Part shown: positions 1 through 6,244 of the stretch, in pieces
Layout of the letters: each line of letters begins with the position of its first letter
Position numbering within the stretch: position 1 is the stretch's first letter
From: Desulfurococcales archaeon
GTDB taxonomy: Archaea > Thermoproteota > Thermoprotei_A > Sulfolobales > NBVN01
Assembly: GCA_021158735.1 (NCBI GenBank)
Contig: JAGGUC010000119.1
Location: forward strand, 1 to 11,300
DNA: 11,300 nt
Direction: 5' to 3'
Made by a program: the position numbers and the translations under genes
The notes under the pieces: model-generated
The model's input: only the letters and a program-made list of their open reading frames with translations
What the model was told of the DNA's origin: nothing
Databases searched by the model: none

Positions 1-1
1 G

Positions 2-1798
2 AAGCTAAGTCCTCAAGAACTGGCTGAGGCAGTCACACAGCACCCTCAAGTACTGGCAGCAAGTATTGAGTTCTGGAGGGTTCCGCCATGGTATGATAGG
101 GAGGTACCTGTCGTTAAGGTGCTGGCGAAGAGCTTAAGGGCGGTCAAGGAGGTTACTGAGAGAGCTGAGGAGTTAGGTGTTGGCAAGAGAGTCAATACGT
201 ACCCGCACCCTCTGACGCAGGTGCTTCGGAGGGCTGGGCTCAATCCATGCAGTAGGGTAGATCCGGTGAACCTCAAAACCGTGGAGGATCTGAGTGACCC
301 GCTCTACAGACCCCCACCATACAGGGTAGTTGAGCTGCATGTCAGTAGGAGGTCAGGGGAATTCACGTTAAGGTGCAACGGTGAGTCGCTTCAGGGCGAG
401 TTAAGGGACTTAGTAACTTACTCGGACGTGCTTGCGGAAGCACACATACTGCTGTACTCAGGCCCTATCAGGGAAATAGCCCGAGAGTTTCCTGATGTGC
501 TTAAGCCGCCTGTTAAGGTTTGCTCAGACAGATCTCTGGTAGGGGTTACCGGCTTAGTAGAGTGGTGCAGGATCTCTTGGACCCCGCTGAGGTTCCTTGC
601 TAACGCTACGATAGGTAAGGTGCTCACTACTGTCGAGGGTCTTGAAGCGCTTAAGAGGAGGTACCTCGTGCCTGGGAGACTAGCTAGGGCGGAGTCCTTC
701 AGGCCTGTGAGTGAGTTAGTTAGAGCTGATAGGGGAGGCATAGTCCTCACGCCTGAGCTGGGCGTGTACTTCAACGTAGCTCAGCTAGACTTCAACTCAC
801 TTTACCCAACAATAATAGCTGAGTACAACATCTCACCAGAGACTGTTGGGAGACCCGACTGCAGTAGCTACTTCGAGGTACCGGAGGTAGGGCACAGAGT
901 CTGCCTGGATGTGAGGGGTGTGGTTCCTGCAGTGCTTGAGGACTTAGTGAGGAGGAGGCAGAGGATCAAGGACTCTCTGAGGGAGGCTGATAGGTATTTG
1001 AGGGAGGTACTCGACGAGAGGCAGGCAGCGCTCAAGTGGGTTCTTGTAGCTTCTTTCGGGTACTTAGGGTACAGGAACGCTAGGTTCGGTAAGATAGAGG
1101 CTTATGAGTCAGTCACGGCGTTAGCTAGGTACGTCCTCAAGAAGGCGGTAGCTGTAGCTGAGCGCGAGGGCTTTAAGGTGCTGCACGCCATAGTCGACTC
1201 AGTGTTCGTGACTAAGGAAGGAGCTGAGGAAGAAGACTACGTGAGATTAGCTGAGGCTGTAGCTGAGGAAGTAGGTATCAGTGTTAAGGTGGAGGCACTC
1301 TATGACTGGGTGGTCTTTCCACCAACAAGTAGGGGTGCTGGAGCACCAACAAAGTACTTCGGGAGGTTGAGGGGAGGGGGTATTAAGGCTAAGGGGATTA
1401 AGGCAGTCAGTGAAGCGTACCCTCCAGTAGTTAGGAAGGCACAGCAGGAAGCAATAGAGATACTAGCTAGAGCCAGGAACAGGGAGGAGTTTACTGAAGC
1501 AATTAGACAGGCGCTCAGAGCAGTTGAGGGCTGGATAGAGAGGATGCTGACTGGAAGTCTAGACCCTGAGGACCTAGTAATTAAGAGGAGGTTAAGGAAG
1601 GTGAGGTACGTGTCGAGGCAGCCGCACGTTATTGCAGCACAGGCAGCCGGGATTAGGGAAGGTTACGTAGAGTACGTAATGGCCGCAACACCCTACCCTG
1701 CAGATCTAGGCTTCCGCGGATACTCAAGAAAGTACTACCTCAGCGCACTCAGGAAGGTACTCAGTGAAGTTAGGGAACTAGCAGAACACGTCAAGTAG
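2..1798 (+). CDS. DNA polymerase B family, PolB2/Dpo2-like, 5'-truncated by window edge
   Basis: The reading frame is open from the window's left edge, so the true start lies upstream; about 598 residues are visible. Polymerase motif A (LDFNSLYP) is intact at 785-808 and motif B (KWVLVASFGYLGYRN) at 1034-1078. Motif C at 1184-1210 reads HAIVDSVFV where active enzymes have YGDTDS, so the first catalytic aspartate is Ile or Val and only the second Asp (1196-1198) remains. A thumb region with TKYFGRL and KGIKAV follows. The part before motif A is short and shows none of the 3'-5' exonuclease acidic motifs. Eroded exonuclease and altered motif C are the known hallmarks of crenarchaeal PolB2 (Dpo2), a polymerase once thought inactive and linked to damage-tolerant synthesis in Sulfolobus. 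Assignment to B2 rather than B3 is from memory of the family. Family-level confidence is high; catalytic status is unknown. Confidence 0.9.
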   Translation, partial: KLSPQELAEAVTQHPQVLAASIEFWRVPPWYDREVPVVKVLAKSLRAVKEVTERAEELGVGKRVNTYPHPLTQVLRRAGLNPCSRVDPVNLKTVEDLSDPLYRPPPYRVVELHVSRRSGEFTLRCNGESLQGELRDLVTYSDVLAEAHILLYSGPIREIAREFPDVLKPPVKVCSDRSLVGVTGLVEWCRISWTPLRFLANATIGKVLTTVEGLEALKRRYLVPGRLARAESFRPVSELVRADRGGIVLTPELGVYFNVAQLDFNSLYPTIIAEYNISPETVGRPDCSSYFEVPEVGHRVCLDVRGVVPAVLEDLVRRRQRIKDSLREADRYLREVLDERQAALKWVLVASFGYLGYRNARFGKIEAYESVTALARYVLKKAVAVAEREGFKVLHAIVDSVFVTKEGAEEEDYVRLAEAVAEEVGISVKVEALYDWVVFPPTSRGAGAPTKYFGRLRGGGIKAKGIKAVSEAYPPVVRKAQQEAIEILARARNREEFTEAIRQALRAVEGWIERMLTGSLDPEDLVIKRRLRKVRYVSRQPHVIAAQAAGIREGYVEYVMAATPYPADLGFRGYSRKYYLSALRKVLSEVRELAEHVK

Positions 1799-1837
1799 TA
1801 CTTTCCTGGGGTGGGCACCTCAATCAATATTGGTTCT

Positions 1838-1850
1838 GCTTTTAAAGATA
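1838..1850 (+). promoter_or_regulatory. TATA-like promoter element before the DUF167 gene
   Basis: The sequence gcttttaaagata matches the crenarchaeal TATA consensus. A transcription start about 25 bp downstream would fall near 1870. That leaves a short leader carrying GGTG at 1881-1884, 7 nt before ATG 1892. This spacing is the main reason for choosing the ATG over the upstream GTG at 1811, which would lie before the promoter. Confidence 0.5.
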
Positions 1851-1891
1851 ACCTTAAGTGGGATGTAAACGTAGTTGCAGGGTGCTGTGTG

Positions 1892-2197
1892 ATGGGACTG
1901 GACAGCAGGGTCGTACCGGGTGAGGGATATGTTGATTTAGTCATTTATGTTAAGCCAAGATCTAAGTATACTAAGCTTACTCTGGAGGGTGACGACCTGG
2001 TCTTCCACACTACTGAGCCGCCTGTTAGCGGCAGAGCTAATGAGTCACTAATTAAGTACCTGTCAAGACTCCTTAGGGTCCCTAAGAGCAATATTGCAAT
2101 AGTTCAAGGACTTAAGAACAAAGTTAAGAAGGTGAGAGTGCATGGCGTTAGTACTGATGTAGTCCTAGGTAAGCTAAAGCAGGGTAATCATCCATAA
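1892..2197 (+). CDS. DUF167/YggU (UPF0235) family protein
   Basis: This is a small protein of 101 residues from ATG 1892. The family core is clear: VDLVIYVKPRSKYTK near the N-terminus, then PPVSGRANESLIKYLSRLL, then VPKSNIAIVQGLKNKVKKV. It matches the DUF167 pattern of a KP.. strand, a P(P)V.G.AN..L helix, and a basic strand ending in a K/R-rich turn. The biochemical function of the family is not established. Bacterial and archaeal members are compact alpha/beta proteins. The frame is also open back to GTG 1811, which gives 128 residues, but the extra 27 residues do not resemble the family and overlap a TATA-like box. ATG 1892 has GGTG 7 nt upstream. The gene follows polB by 93 bp and probably has its own promoter. 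Confidence 0.85.
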   Translation: MGLDSRVVPGEGYVDLVIYVKPRSKYTKLTLEGDDLVFHTTEPPVSGRANESLIKYLSRLLRVPKSNIAIVQGLKNKVKKVRVHGVSTDVVLGKLKQGNHP

Positions 2198-2385
2198 CAG
2201 AAGTAATTCGAGGTAAGGCAGGGGACTTATGGGTAGTCCCTTAGTATATGTATCGTCCTCCTTAAGGAATAAAGAGTTAAATCGGAAAGTAGCTGAAGTG
2301 CTCGAGCACTCAGGATACAGGGATTATCTACCTCAAAGGGATGCACCAGCTACTGGGTAGAATAGATTTTGATGTTTGCTGGAAA

Positions 2386-2396
2386 CCTTATAAAGC
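2386..2396 (+). promoter_or_regulatory. TATA-like element before the GC-rich block
   Basis: The sequence ccttataaagc lies about 25 bp before 2412-2420, the expected start distance for an archaeal promoter driving the GC-rich block. The same bases may only be decayed coding sequence of a second ndt-like segment (frame reading FAGNLIKL), so this is a weak call. Confidence 0.3.
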
Positions 2397-2415
2397 TTAC
2401 TAGACGGGTATATGT

Positions 2416-2490
2416 ATGGTGGGTTCGGGGTTCCGAGAGCTGCTCAAGGAGGGCGGTGAGGGGCTCCGAGCCGTGCCGTAATGAACCTAA
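2416..2490 (+). other. GC-rich foldable block inside the broken ndt gene: candidate small RNA or 21-codon ORF
   Basis: This GC-rich patch stands out from AT-rich flanks. TGGGTTC (2420-2426) can pair with GAACCTA (2483-2489). Inside, GGTTC (2429-2433) can pair with GAGCC (2468-2472), and GAGCT (2437-2441) with GGCTC (2462-2466), making one long irregular hairpin of about 70 nt. The same stretch holds an 11-base imperfect direct repeat (ggggttccgag at 2427-2437, ggggctccgag at 2460-2470). It also holds a 21-codon ORF, ATG 2416 to TAA 2481, that would be leaderless if the TATA-like ccttataaagc at 2386-2396 is used. No known RNA family is recognised: there are no clear C/D boxes and no ACA at the usual distance. 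The nature of the block is open. Confidence 0.35.
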
Positions 2491-2826
2491 GGGTGAACAT
2501 GAATAAATGCCAAAAATAATAAAGTATCACTCTCAGGTGAACGGCTTCAGTAGATGTGTTTGCATCCAATATTCAGGCGTTAAGGAGAGCTGACGTAGTC
2601 GTAGCCATACTTGTGAATTATGGTAGGGATCTAGCGTTCGAGTTAGGATTTGCGCACGCTCTAGGTAAGCCAATAATAGCTCTGGCAGAGACGAGTGAGT
2701 ACTTAAGAGATGAAATGATAGCTAATTCGATTACTAAGGTAGTTAAGACGCTGGAAGAATTAAGGGGTGAGTTGAGAAATACGTTAAAGCCCGTCTCATT
2801 GTTTTAGGTGAGTCATCAGGTATTGC

Positions 2827-3090
2827 TTACCTGTAGAGTGACGTTATTATGGAGGCTAGTATGACGGCTATTGCTAACTGAGAGAGTATGAAGCCGTAAA
2901 TATCCTTCTTCAGCAGCATGAGTATGCCTATTACGAATAGCGATACTAGAGGTGTGAGGACAATAGTCATTAGGCCAAGCGTTACGATGTCACTTATGGA
3001 GAGGAACTGCTCAATAACGACACCTGCTAGTGAGAGGACTAAGCCGGCTATGACCCCGAACCTCAGTATGATTGACGGTAACTTATACAT
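2827..3090 (-). CDS. DUF1634 family membrane protein
   Basis: This is an 87-residue protein with three predicted membrane segments at about residues 9-28, 36-59 and 65-84. Short charged links separate them, notably LLKKDIYG before the third. Length, three-helix layout and position directly after a TauE/SafE gene fit DUF1634 (PF07843), small archaeal and bacterial membrane proteins often encoded next to that exporter family. The start ATG lies 13 nt past the tauE stop and is preceded by GGTGGGG (minus strand, about 3093-3099), a strong crenarchaeal ribosome-binding site, so the two genes are probably co-transcribed. A role as accessory subunit of the exporter is inference from linkage. It ends 19 nt from the convergent broken ndt gene. 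Confidence 0.75.
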   Translation of the reverse strand: MYKLPSIILRFGVIAGLVLSLAGVVIEQFLSISDIVTLGLMTIVLTPLVSLFVIGILMLLKKDIYGFILSQLAIAVILASIITSLYR

Positions 3091-3103
3091 GAGCCCCCAC
3101 CAA

Positions 3104-3880
3104 CTACGTAATTAGGGAGTACAGAAGCCTTACTGATGCGTAGAGCAGTATGAGTGAGAAGACGAGCCTAACCGCACGTGGCTCAAGCCTCCTCAAGTAC
3201 CTAGCACCTAGGGTTGCGCCAGGTATTATGCCTGCAGCAAGGGCAATGACGGACAGAGGATCTGTGAAACCCTTCATTAAGTAGACTACACCTCCGCTTG
3301 CGGCTGTCAGTCCGACCATGAAGGAACTGGTCGCGACAGCTATCTTTATCGGTAGCCCCATGATCAGTGCCATGAGCGGCACCTTCAAGACACCTCCTCC
3401 AATACCGAACATTCCTGAAGTCATGCCGGCCAGGAAGGACACTAAAACACCTAGCAACTTACGTAGTGGGGGGATCTTGACTTTCATGGCGTCCGCCTGA
3501 CCTCTCCCAGCTCTCTTAAGGGCCTTCCTAAGCATGGTTACTGATACATATAGCAGTAGCGCACCTAGCGCACCCTTAACTACTTTTACGGGTAGTGTGA
3601 GGGTTATGTATGCACCAACTATAGCCCCCAAAGCAGTTGTTGGCTCGAGCAGCAGTGCAGTCTTAACATCTACAGTACCTCTTCTCAAGTACACGCTGGC
3701 GGCAGAGCATGACGTAACTACAATACAGAGCAAGCTCGTAGCTATAGCTACCTTAACATCGTAGTTCAGCACCAGAACCATGAAGGGTACCATTAAGCTA
3801 CCTCCACCGATCCCGGCAATAGCTGAGACAAAACCTATGCCTAAGGCACCAGCGAACAGCATTAGTAGATTAGAGAGCAT
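3104..3880 (-). CDS. TauE/SafE family (DUF81) anion exporter
   Basis: The protein has 258 residues and is mostly hydrophobic, with about eight membrane segments arranged as two homologous halves. Each half carries the family signature: GIGGGSLMVP at residues 23-32 and GIGGGVLKVP at 159-168, each followed by a VA.ATS segment (residues 44-49 and 181-185). TauE/SafE proteins move small anions, typically sulfite, sulfoacetate or other organosulfur or carboxylate compounds, across the cytoplasmic membrane; substrate cannot be read from sequence. A gag-gga type ribosome-binding site (GGAGGG) lies about 7 nt before ATG 3880. It is the first gene of a pair with the DUF1634 gene. The 107-bp gap to ggt holds TATA-like sites and a 6-bp inverted repeat. 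Confidence 0.9.
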   Translation of the reverse strand: MLSNLLMLFAGALGIGFVSAIAGIGGGSLMVPFMVLVLNYDVKVAIATSLLCIVVTSCSAASVYLRRGTVDVKTALLLEPTTALGAIVGAYITLTLPVKVVKGALGALLLYVSVTMLRKALKRAGRGQADAMKVKIPPLRKLLGVLVSFLAGMTSGMFGIGGGVLKVPLMALIMGLPIKIAVATSSFMVGLTAASGGVVYLMKGFTDPLSVIALAAGIIPGATLGARYLRRLEPRAVRLVFSLILLYASVRLLYSLIT

Positions 3881-3909
3881 CAGCCATCCCTCCGCTCAGT
3901 GCTTATGAC

Positions 3910-3982
3910 CGTGTACTCCTGTACTACACGCTGGTAGGGGTCAGTATACTTAACTACACTTAAATTCGTCCTCACTATTTAA
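3910..3982 (-). promoter_or_regulatory. Likely promoter region of tauE-DUF1634
   Basis: Between ggt and tauE, on the minus strand, there are TATA-like runs TTAAATAG (3975-3982), AATTTAAGTG and GTTAAGTATAC, so the exact promoter is ambiguous. An inverted repeat, cgtgta (3910-3915) and tacacg (3925-3930), sits in the probable leader and could be an operator. The minus-strand 13-mer TTAAATAGTGAGG (3970-3982) recurs upstream of ggt at 5621-5633. Confidence 0.35.
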
Positions 3983-3987
3983 GTAGT

Positions 3988-5553
3988 CTACTCTAGTCCC
4001 ACAGGCATACCGTCACCGCGGATGTCGGTATAGCCAGCTATCACCTTACCCTTAAGCCTCACTGCCGCTGCAACACCGAGTCTTGACGGGTAAGTCACTT
4101 TCCTGAACTCGTAGCCCCTGAGTCCCTCCGTCACGTACCCTTCCTCACAGTCGACGTTCTTAGTCCACAAATGCCAGGTGAATCTGGGGTGCTCGATAGC
4201 TTCCTGAGGCTCCATCCCGTAATCAATGATGTTCGTCAGCAGTTCTGCGTGTAGTAGGGGTCTGAAATGACCCCCAGACAACCCTAAAGCCAGTAAGTCT
4301 TCACCACCATCACCGACCACGATCATTGCCGACAGCGTATGCATGGTTTTCTTACCTGGCTCTAGGCAGTTTATGTGGTCCAGGATCAGGGAGAATGAGG
4401 AAGCCCTGGAATTCAGTGTTATTCCGTATGTGGGCTCTGTGACGTAGGAGCCGAAGGGATAGAAGAGGCTCTGAATACCTGCAACAACCCACCCACTACT
4501 ATCAGCTACGGCGAAGAACGTGGTATCACCCCCACCTACTTGACCACCCTCCTCCACACTGCCTTCTTCAAGTACCTTCTTGAATTCCCCCCTAAGTCCC
4601 TCAATGAAGTTACGTGAGAGTAGCTCGCTAGCGCTAACCCTCATGTACCTGGGGTCAGTCACGTACTGATCTCTGACTCTATAAGCTACTTTAGCAGCCC
4701 TAAGGAAGAGCCAGAGCCTATGAGGTGAGAGAGACCCGACTGTCTTTAAGTTCAGATCCTCAAGAAGTTTAAGCATGTGGAGTGTTGTAATTCCTTGGGT
4801 GTTGGGCGGCATTTCATACAGTAGCCTCCCCCTATACTCAATCCGTATAGGGTCACCCTCCTCAGCCCTATAACTTCTGAGGTCTGAGAGCTCTAAGACA
4901 CCGCCCAAAGACTTCACGTAAGTAACCAACTTCTCTGCTACGTCACCTTCATAAAAGCACCTTGGGTCCTCACTTATACACTCCAGCGCACGTGCCAGCC
5001 CCTTAAATGAAATTACATCACCTACCTTAGGCGTGATACCCCGGGGATAGTACGTCATCCTCGAACCGTAATCCCTAACTAACTCATCACGTAGGATACT
5101 CAAAGTACCGCTGAAGCTCCTACTTACTGGGAATCCTTCCCTAGCTAGCACTACCGCAGGATCCACCAGATCCCTCCACTCAACAGTTCCGAACCTCCTC
5201 CAGAGCAGGTTAAGCCCGTCCACTAAGCCAGGTACGGAAATCGATAGAGGTCCGTGCACAGGCATTCTGTCGTGACCCTGCCTTAAGACCAAGGCTCTAT
5301 TAAGGCGTCTCGGTGCAGGTCCGCTACCATTAATGAACCGCACGTGGCCGTCAGGATCTCGGATCAAGGTGAAGAAGTCTCCCCCAATACCGCCTAGATG
5401 AGGGAGCACGACTGTCAGTGCTAAAGAGGTTGCTACAGCAGCATCAACAGCGTTGCCACCTCTCCTGAGCACTTGGGCACCAATAACAGATGCTAGAGGG
5501 TGTTCCGAGGCGACAACGCCCTTTAGCGTGTAGAAGGGAGAGCCATAAACCAT
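3988..5553 (-). CDS. ggt: Gamma-glutamyltranspeptidase (Ntn-hydrolase)
   Basis: The protein has 521 residues, the usual size. The N-terminal part has EHPLAS and RGGNAVDAAVA (residues 31-41), then LPHLGGIGGDFF (50-61), all typical of the large subunit. The autocatalytic cleavage site is G-D-T-T at 342-345. Thr344 would be the nucleophile and new N-terminus of the small subunit, followed by VADSSG and the FGSYV..PTYGITLN stretch. LSGGHFRP (425-432) matches the oxyanion-hole glycines. The family cleaves or transfers gamma-glutamyl groups from glutathione-like amides. The residue after the second Thr is Phe rather than the common His (TTFF, not TTH). No signal peptide is seen at the N-terminus, so a cytoplasmic location is likely. 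It lies upstream of tauE on the same strand, separated by 107 bp, and starts at ATG 5553. Confidence 0.9.
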   Translation of the reverse strand: MVYGSPFYTLKGVVASEHPLASVIGAQVLRRGGNAVDAAVATSLALTVVLPHLGGIGGDFFTLIRDPDGHVRFINGSGPAPRRLNRALVLRQGHDRMPVHGPLSISVPGLVDGLNLLWRRFGTVEWRDLVDPAVVLAREGFPVSRSFSGTLSILRDELVRDYGSRMTYYPRGITPKVGDVISFKGLARALECISEDPRCFYEGDVAEKLVTYVKSLGGVLELSDLRSYRAEEGDPIRIEYRGRLLYEMPPNTQGITTLHMLKLLEDLNLKTVGSLSPHRLWLFLRAAKVAYRVRDQYVTDPRYMRVSASELLSRNFIEGLRGEFKKVLEEGSVEEGGQVGGGDTTFFAVADSSGWVVAGIQSLFYPFGSYVTEPTYGITLNSRASSFSLILDHINCLEPGKKTMHTLSAMIVVGDGGEDLLALGLSGGHFRPLLHAELLTNIIDYGMEPQEAIEHPRFTWHLWTKNVDCEEGYVTEGLRGYEFRKVTYPSRLGVAAAVRLKGKVIAGYTDIRGDGMPVGLE

Positions 5554-5585
5554 TTATTCAGCCCACTAACATAGGAAGTAAGAAG

Positions 5586-5596
5586 ATATTATATAT
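5586..5596 (-). promoter_or_regulatory. TATA-like element of ggt
   Basis: The minus-strand sequence atatataatat is a strong AT-only TATA candidate. A start about 25 bp downstream gives a leader of roughly 10-15 nt before ATG 5553. Only a weak ribosome-binding site (gtggg) is visible in that leader. Confidence 0.5.
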
Positions 5597-5693
5597 GACT
5601 ATGCTGAACTAGTATTTATGCCTCACTATTTAATTGCAATTAGAAAGTGATGATTTCAGCCACGTTTTACAAATTCATTCATCTATAACGCAT

Positions 5694-5718
5694 TTCCGAA
5701 AGCACAATATTTTCGGAA
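5694..5718. repeat. Inverted repeat, 8-bp arms
   Basis: ttccgaaa (5694-5701) is followed after 9 nt by its exact reverse complement tttcggaa (5711-5718). It could be a dyad operator or a transcribed hairpin. It lies about 140 bp upstream of ggt, and no T-run follows it in either direction, which argues against a simple terminator. Confidence 0.6.
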
Positions 5719-5847
5719 TTATGTGAAGTATCTTGAGTCCATATTTCATAACTCATTAATATTTGCATTAAAATAATCTTTCCTTGCAAATCTTATCATC
5801 CTTCTAGTGATAGCGGAATTCCTTAAATTCTCAGAAAATTCTTCACT

Positions 5848-5865
5848 GCCTAAATGTGTTTAGGC
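5848..5865. repeat. Inverted repeat, perfect 7-bp arms with a 4-nt loop
   Basis: gcctaaa (5848-5854), TGTG, tttaggc (5859-5865) form a compact perfect hairpin or dyad. It lies about 110 bp upstream of the ribbon-helix-helix-like gene at 5977, so it could be a binding site for that protein; this is inference. Confidence 0.55.
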
Positions 5866-5928
5866 TACTCACATTAAACTCATTTAAGTCCTATTAAAAA
5901 TCATTAATAATTATAACTAATTACATTC

Positions 5929-5942
5929 AAAAAACTTATGTA
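5929..5942 (+). promoter_or_regulatory. Candidate promoter (BRE plus TATA) of the small-gene pair
   Basis: An A-run (5929-5934) followed by cttatgta resembles an archaeal BRE/TATA unit. A start near 5963 would leave a short leader holding AGGT at 5966-5969, 7 nt before GTG 5977. Other AT-rich stretches nearby (5905-5918) are alternatives. Confidence 0.4.
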
Positions 5943-5976
5943 GAGCACACATAGCTAGTAGTATTAGGTTAAGAGT

Positions 5977-6243
5977 GTGAAGTCAGGTTTCAGGCGTAAT
6001 AAATGCGTTGAGCTACCTGAGAATGTAGTTGACCTCATCAACTACTACGCTGGCAGAGTAGGTGAAGAATTTGATGAAGCCTTAGCTGACTTAGTGAGAA
6101 AAGGTGTCAGGTACCATGAACTTGAGGTAATGTACGATAAAGACATTCACGACAGGGAAATATGGGACAGGAGGTATTACTACTTAAAGGTTAAGGGCGG
6201 CTACCTGTACTATAGGCTGAGGCTTCAGGGAAGTTGTAGATGA
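5977..6243 (+). CDS. Small protein with ribbon-helix-helix-like N-terminus, function unknown
   Basis: The protein has 88 residues and starts at GTG 5977 with AGGT 7 nt upstream. Residues 10-15 (CVELPE) could form the beta strand, residues 16-28 (VVDLINYYAGRVG) helix one, and about 31-48 (FDEALADLVRKGVRYHEL) helix two, which is the order and spacing of a ribbon-helix-helix DNA-binding fold. The C-terminal half is unusual for that fold: a polar, aromatic-rich tail, DKDIHDREIWDRRYYYL then KGGYLYYRLRLQ, with nine Tyr, suggesting a separate strand-rich partner- or ligand-binding part. I do not recognise the family. It is followed after 1 nt by the next gene and almost certainly forms an operon with it. 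An antitoxin-like autorepressor is one reading but is not shown. Confidence 0.7.
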   Translation: MKSGFRRNKCVELPENVVDLINYYAGRVGEEFDEALADLVRKGVRYHELEVMYDKDIHDREIWDRRYYYLKVKGGYLYYRLRLQGSCR

Positions 6244-6244
6244 A

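Larger units (their letters stand above)
2229..2807 (+). pseudogene. Broken nucleoside 2-deoxyribosyltransferase-like gene
   Basis: Two pieces of one family are separated. The N-terminal piece at 2229-2360 gives 43 residues (LVYVSSSLRNKELNRKV, then YLPQRDAPATG) and stops at TAG 2358. The C-terminal piece, from about 2541 to 2807, reads VDVFASNIQALRRADVVVAI, then GRDLAFELGFAHALGKPIIAL. The D..FELG segment is the active-site region of nucleoside 2-deoxyribosyltransferases (PF05014), with the catalytic Glu retained, and YLPQRD matches the substrate-loop region before it. An intact gene would have only a few residues between the pieces; here there are about 180 bp with stops and a changed frame. 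GTG 2556 could start the second piece but has no well-placed ribosome-binding site. The protein would cleave or transfer the base of deoxynucleosides. I judge it non-functional, although the 3' piece could still be translated. Confidence 0.7.
5554..5976. other. AT-rich divergent intergenic region between ggt and the small-gene pair
   Basis: These 423 bp hold no convincing ORF on either strand. They contain the ggt promoter on the left, two separate inverted repeats in the centre (5694-5718 and 5848-5865), and an AT-rich run ending in the promoter of the right-hand pair. The base composition is clearly more AT-rich than the flanking genes. No tRNA, terminal repeats or att-like duplications are seen. 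Confidence 0.6.

Noticed and set aside
1811..1891. N-terminal extension of the DUF167 protein from GTG 1811
   Set aside because: It overlaps a TATA-like box and lacks family similarity, while a good ribosome-binding site precedes ATG 1892.
2416..2490. tRNA, C/D-box or H/ACA guide RNA
   Set aside because: There is no cloverleaf or TpsiC arm and no RTGATGA/CTGA boxes. The only ACA lies 9 nt past the outer stem, too far for a standard H/ACA guide.
3318..3764. Plus-strand ORFs opposite tauE
   Set aside because: They are antisense shadows of a clear membrane protein gene and have no family likeness.
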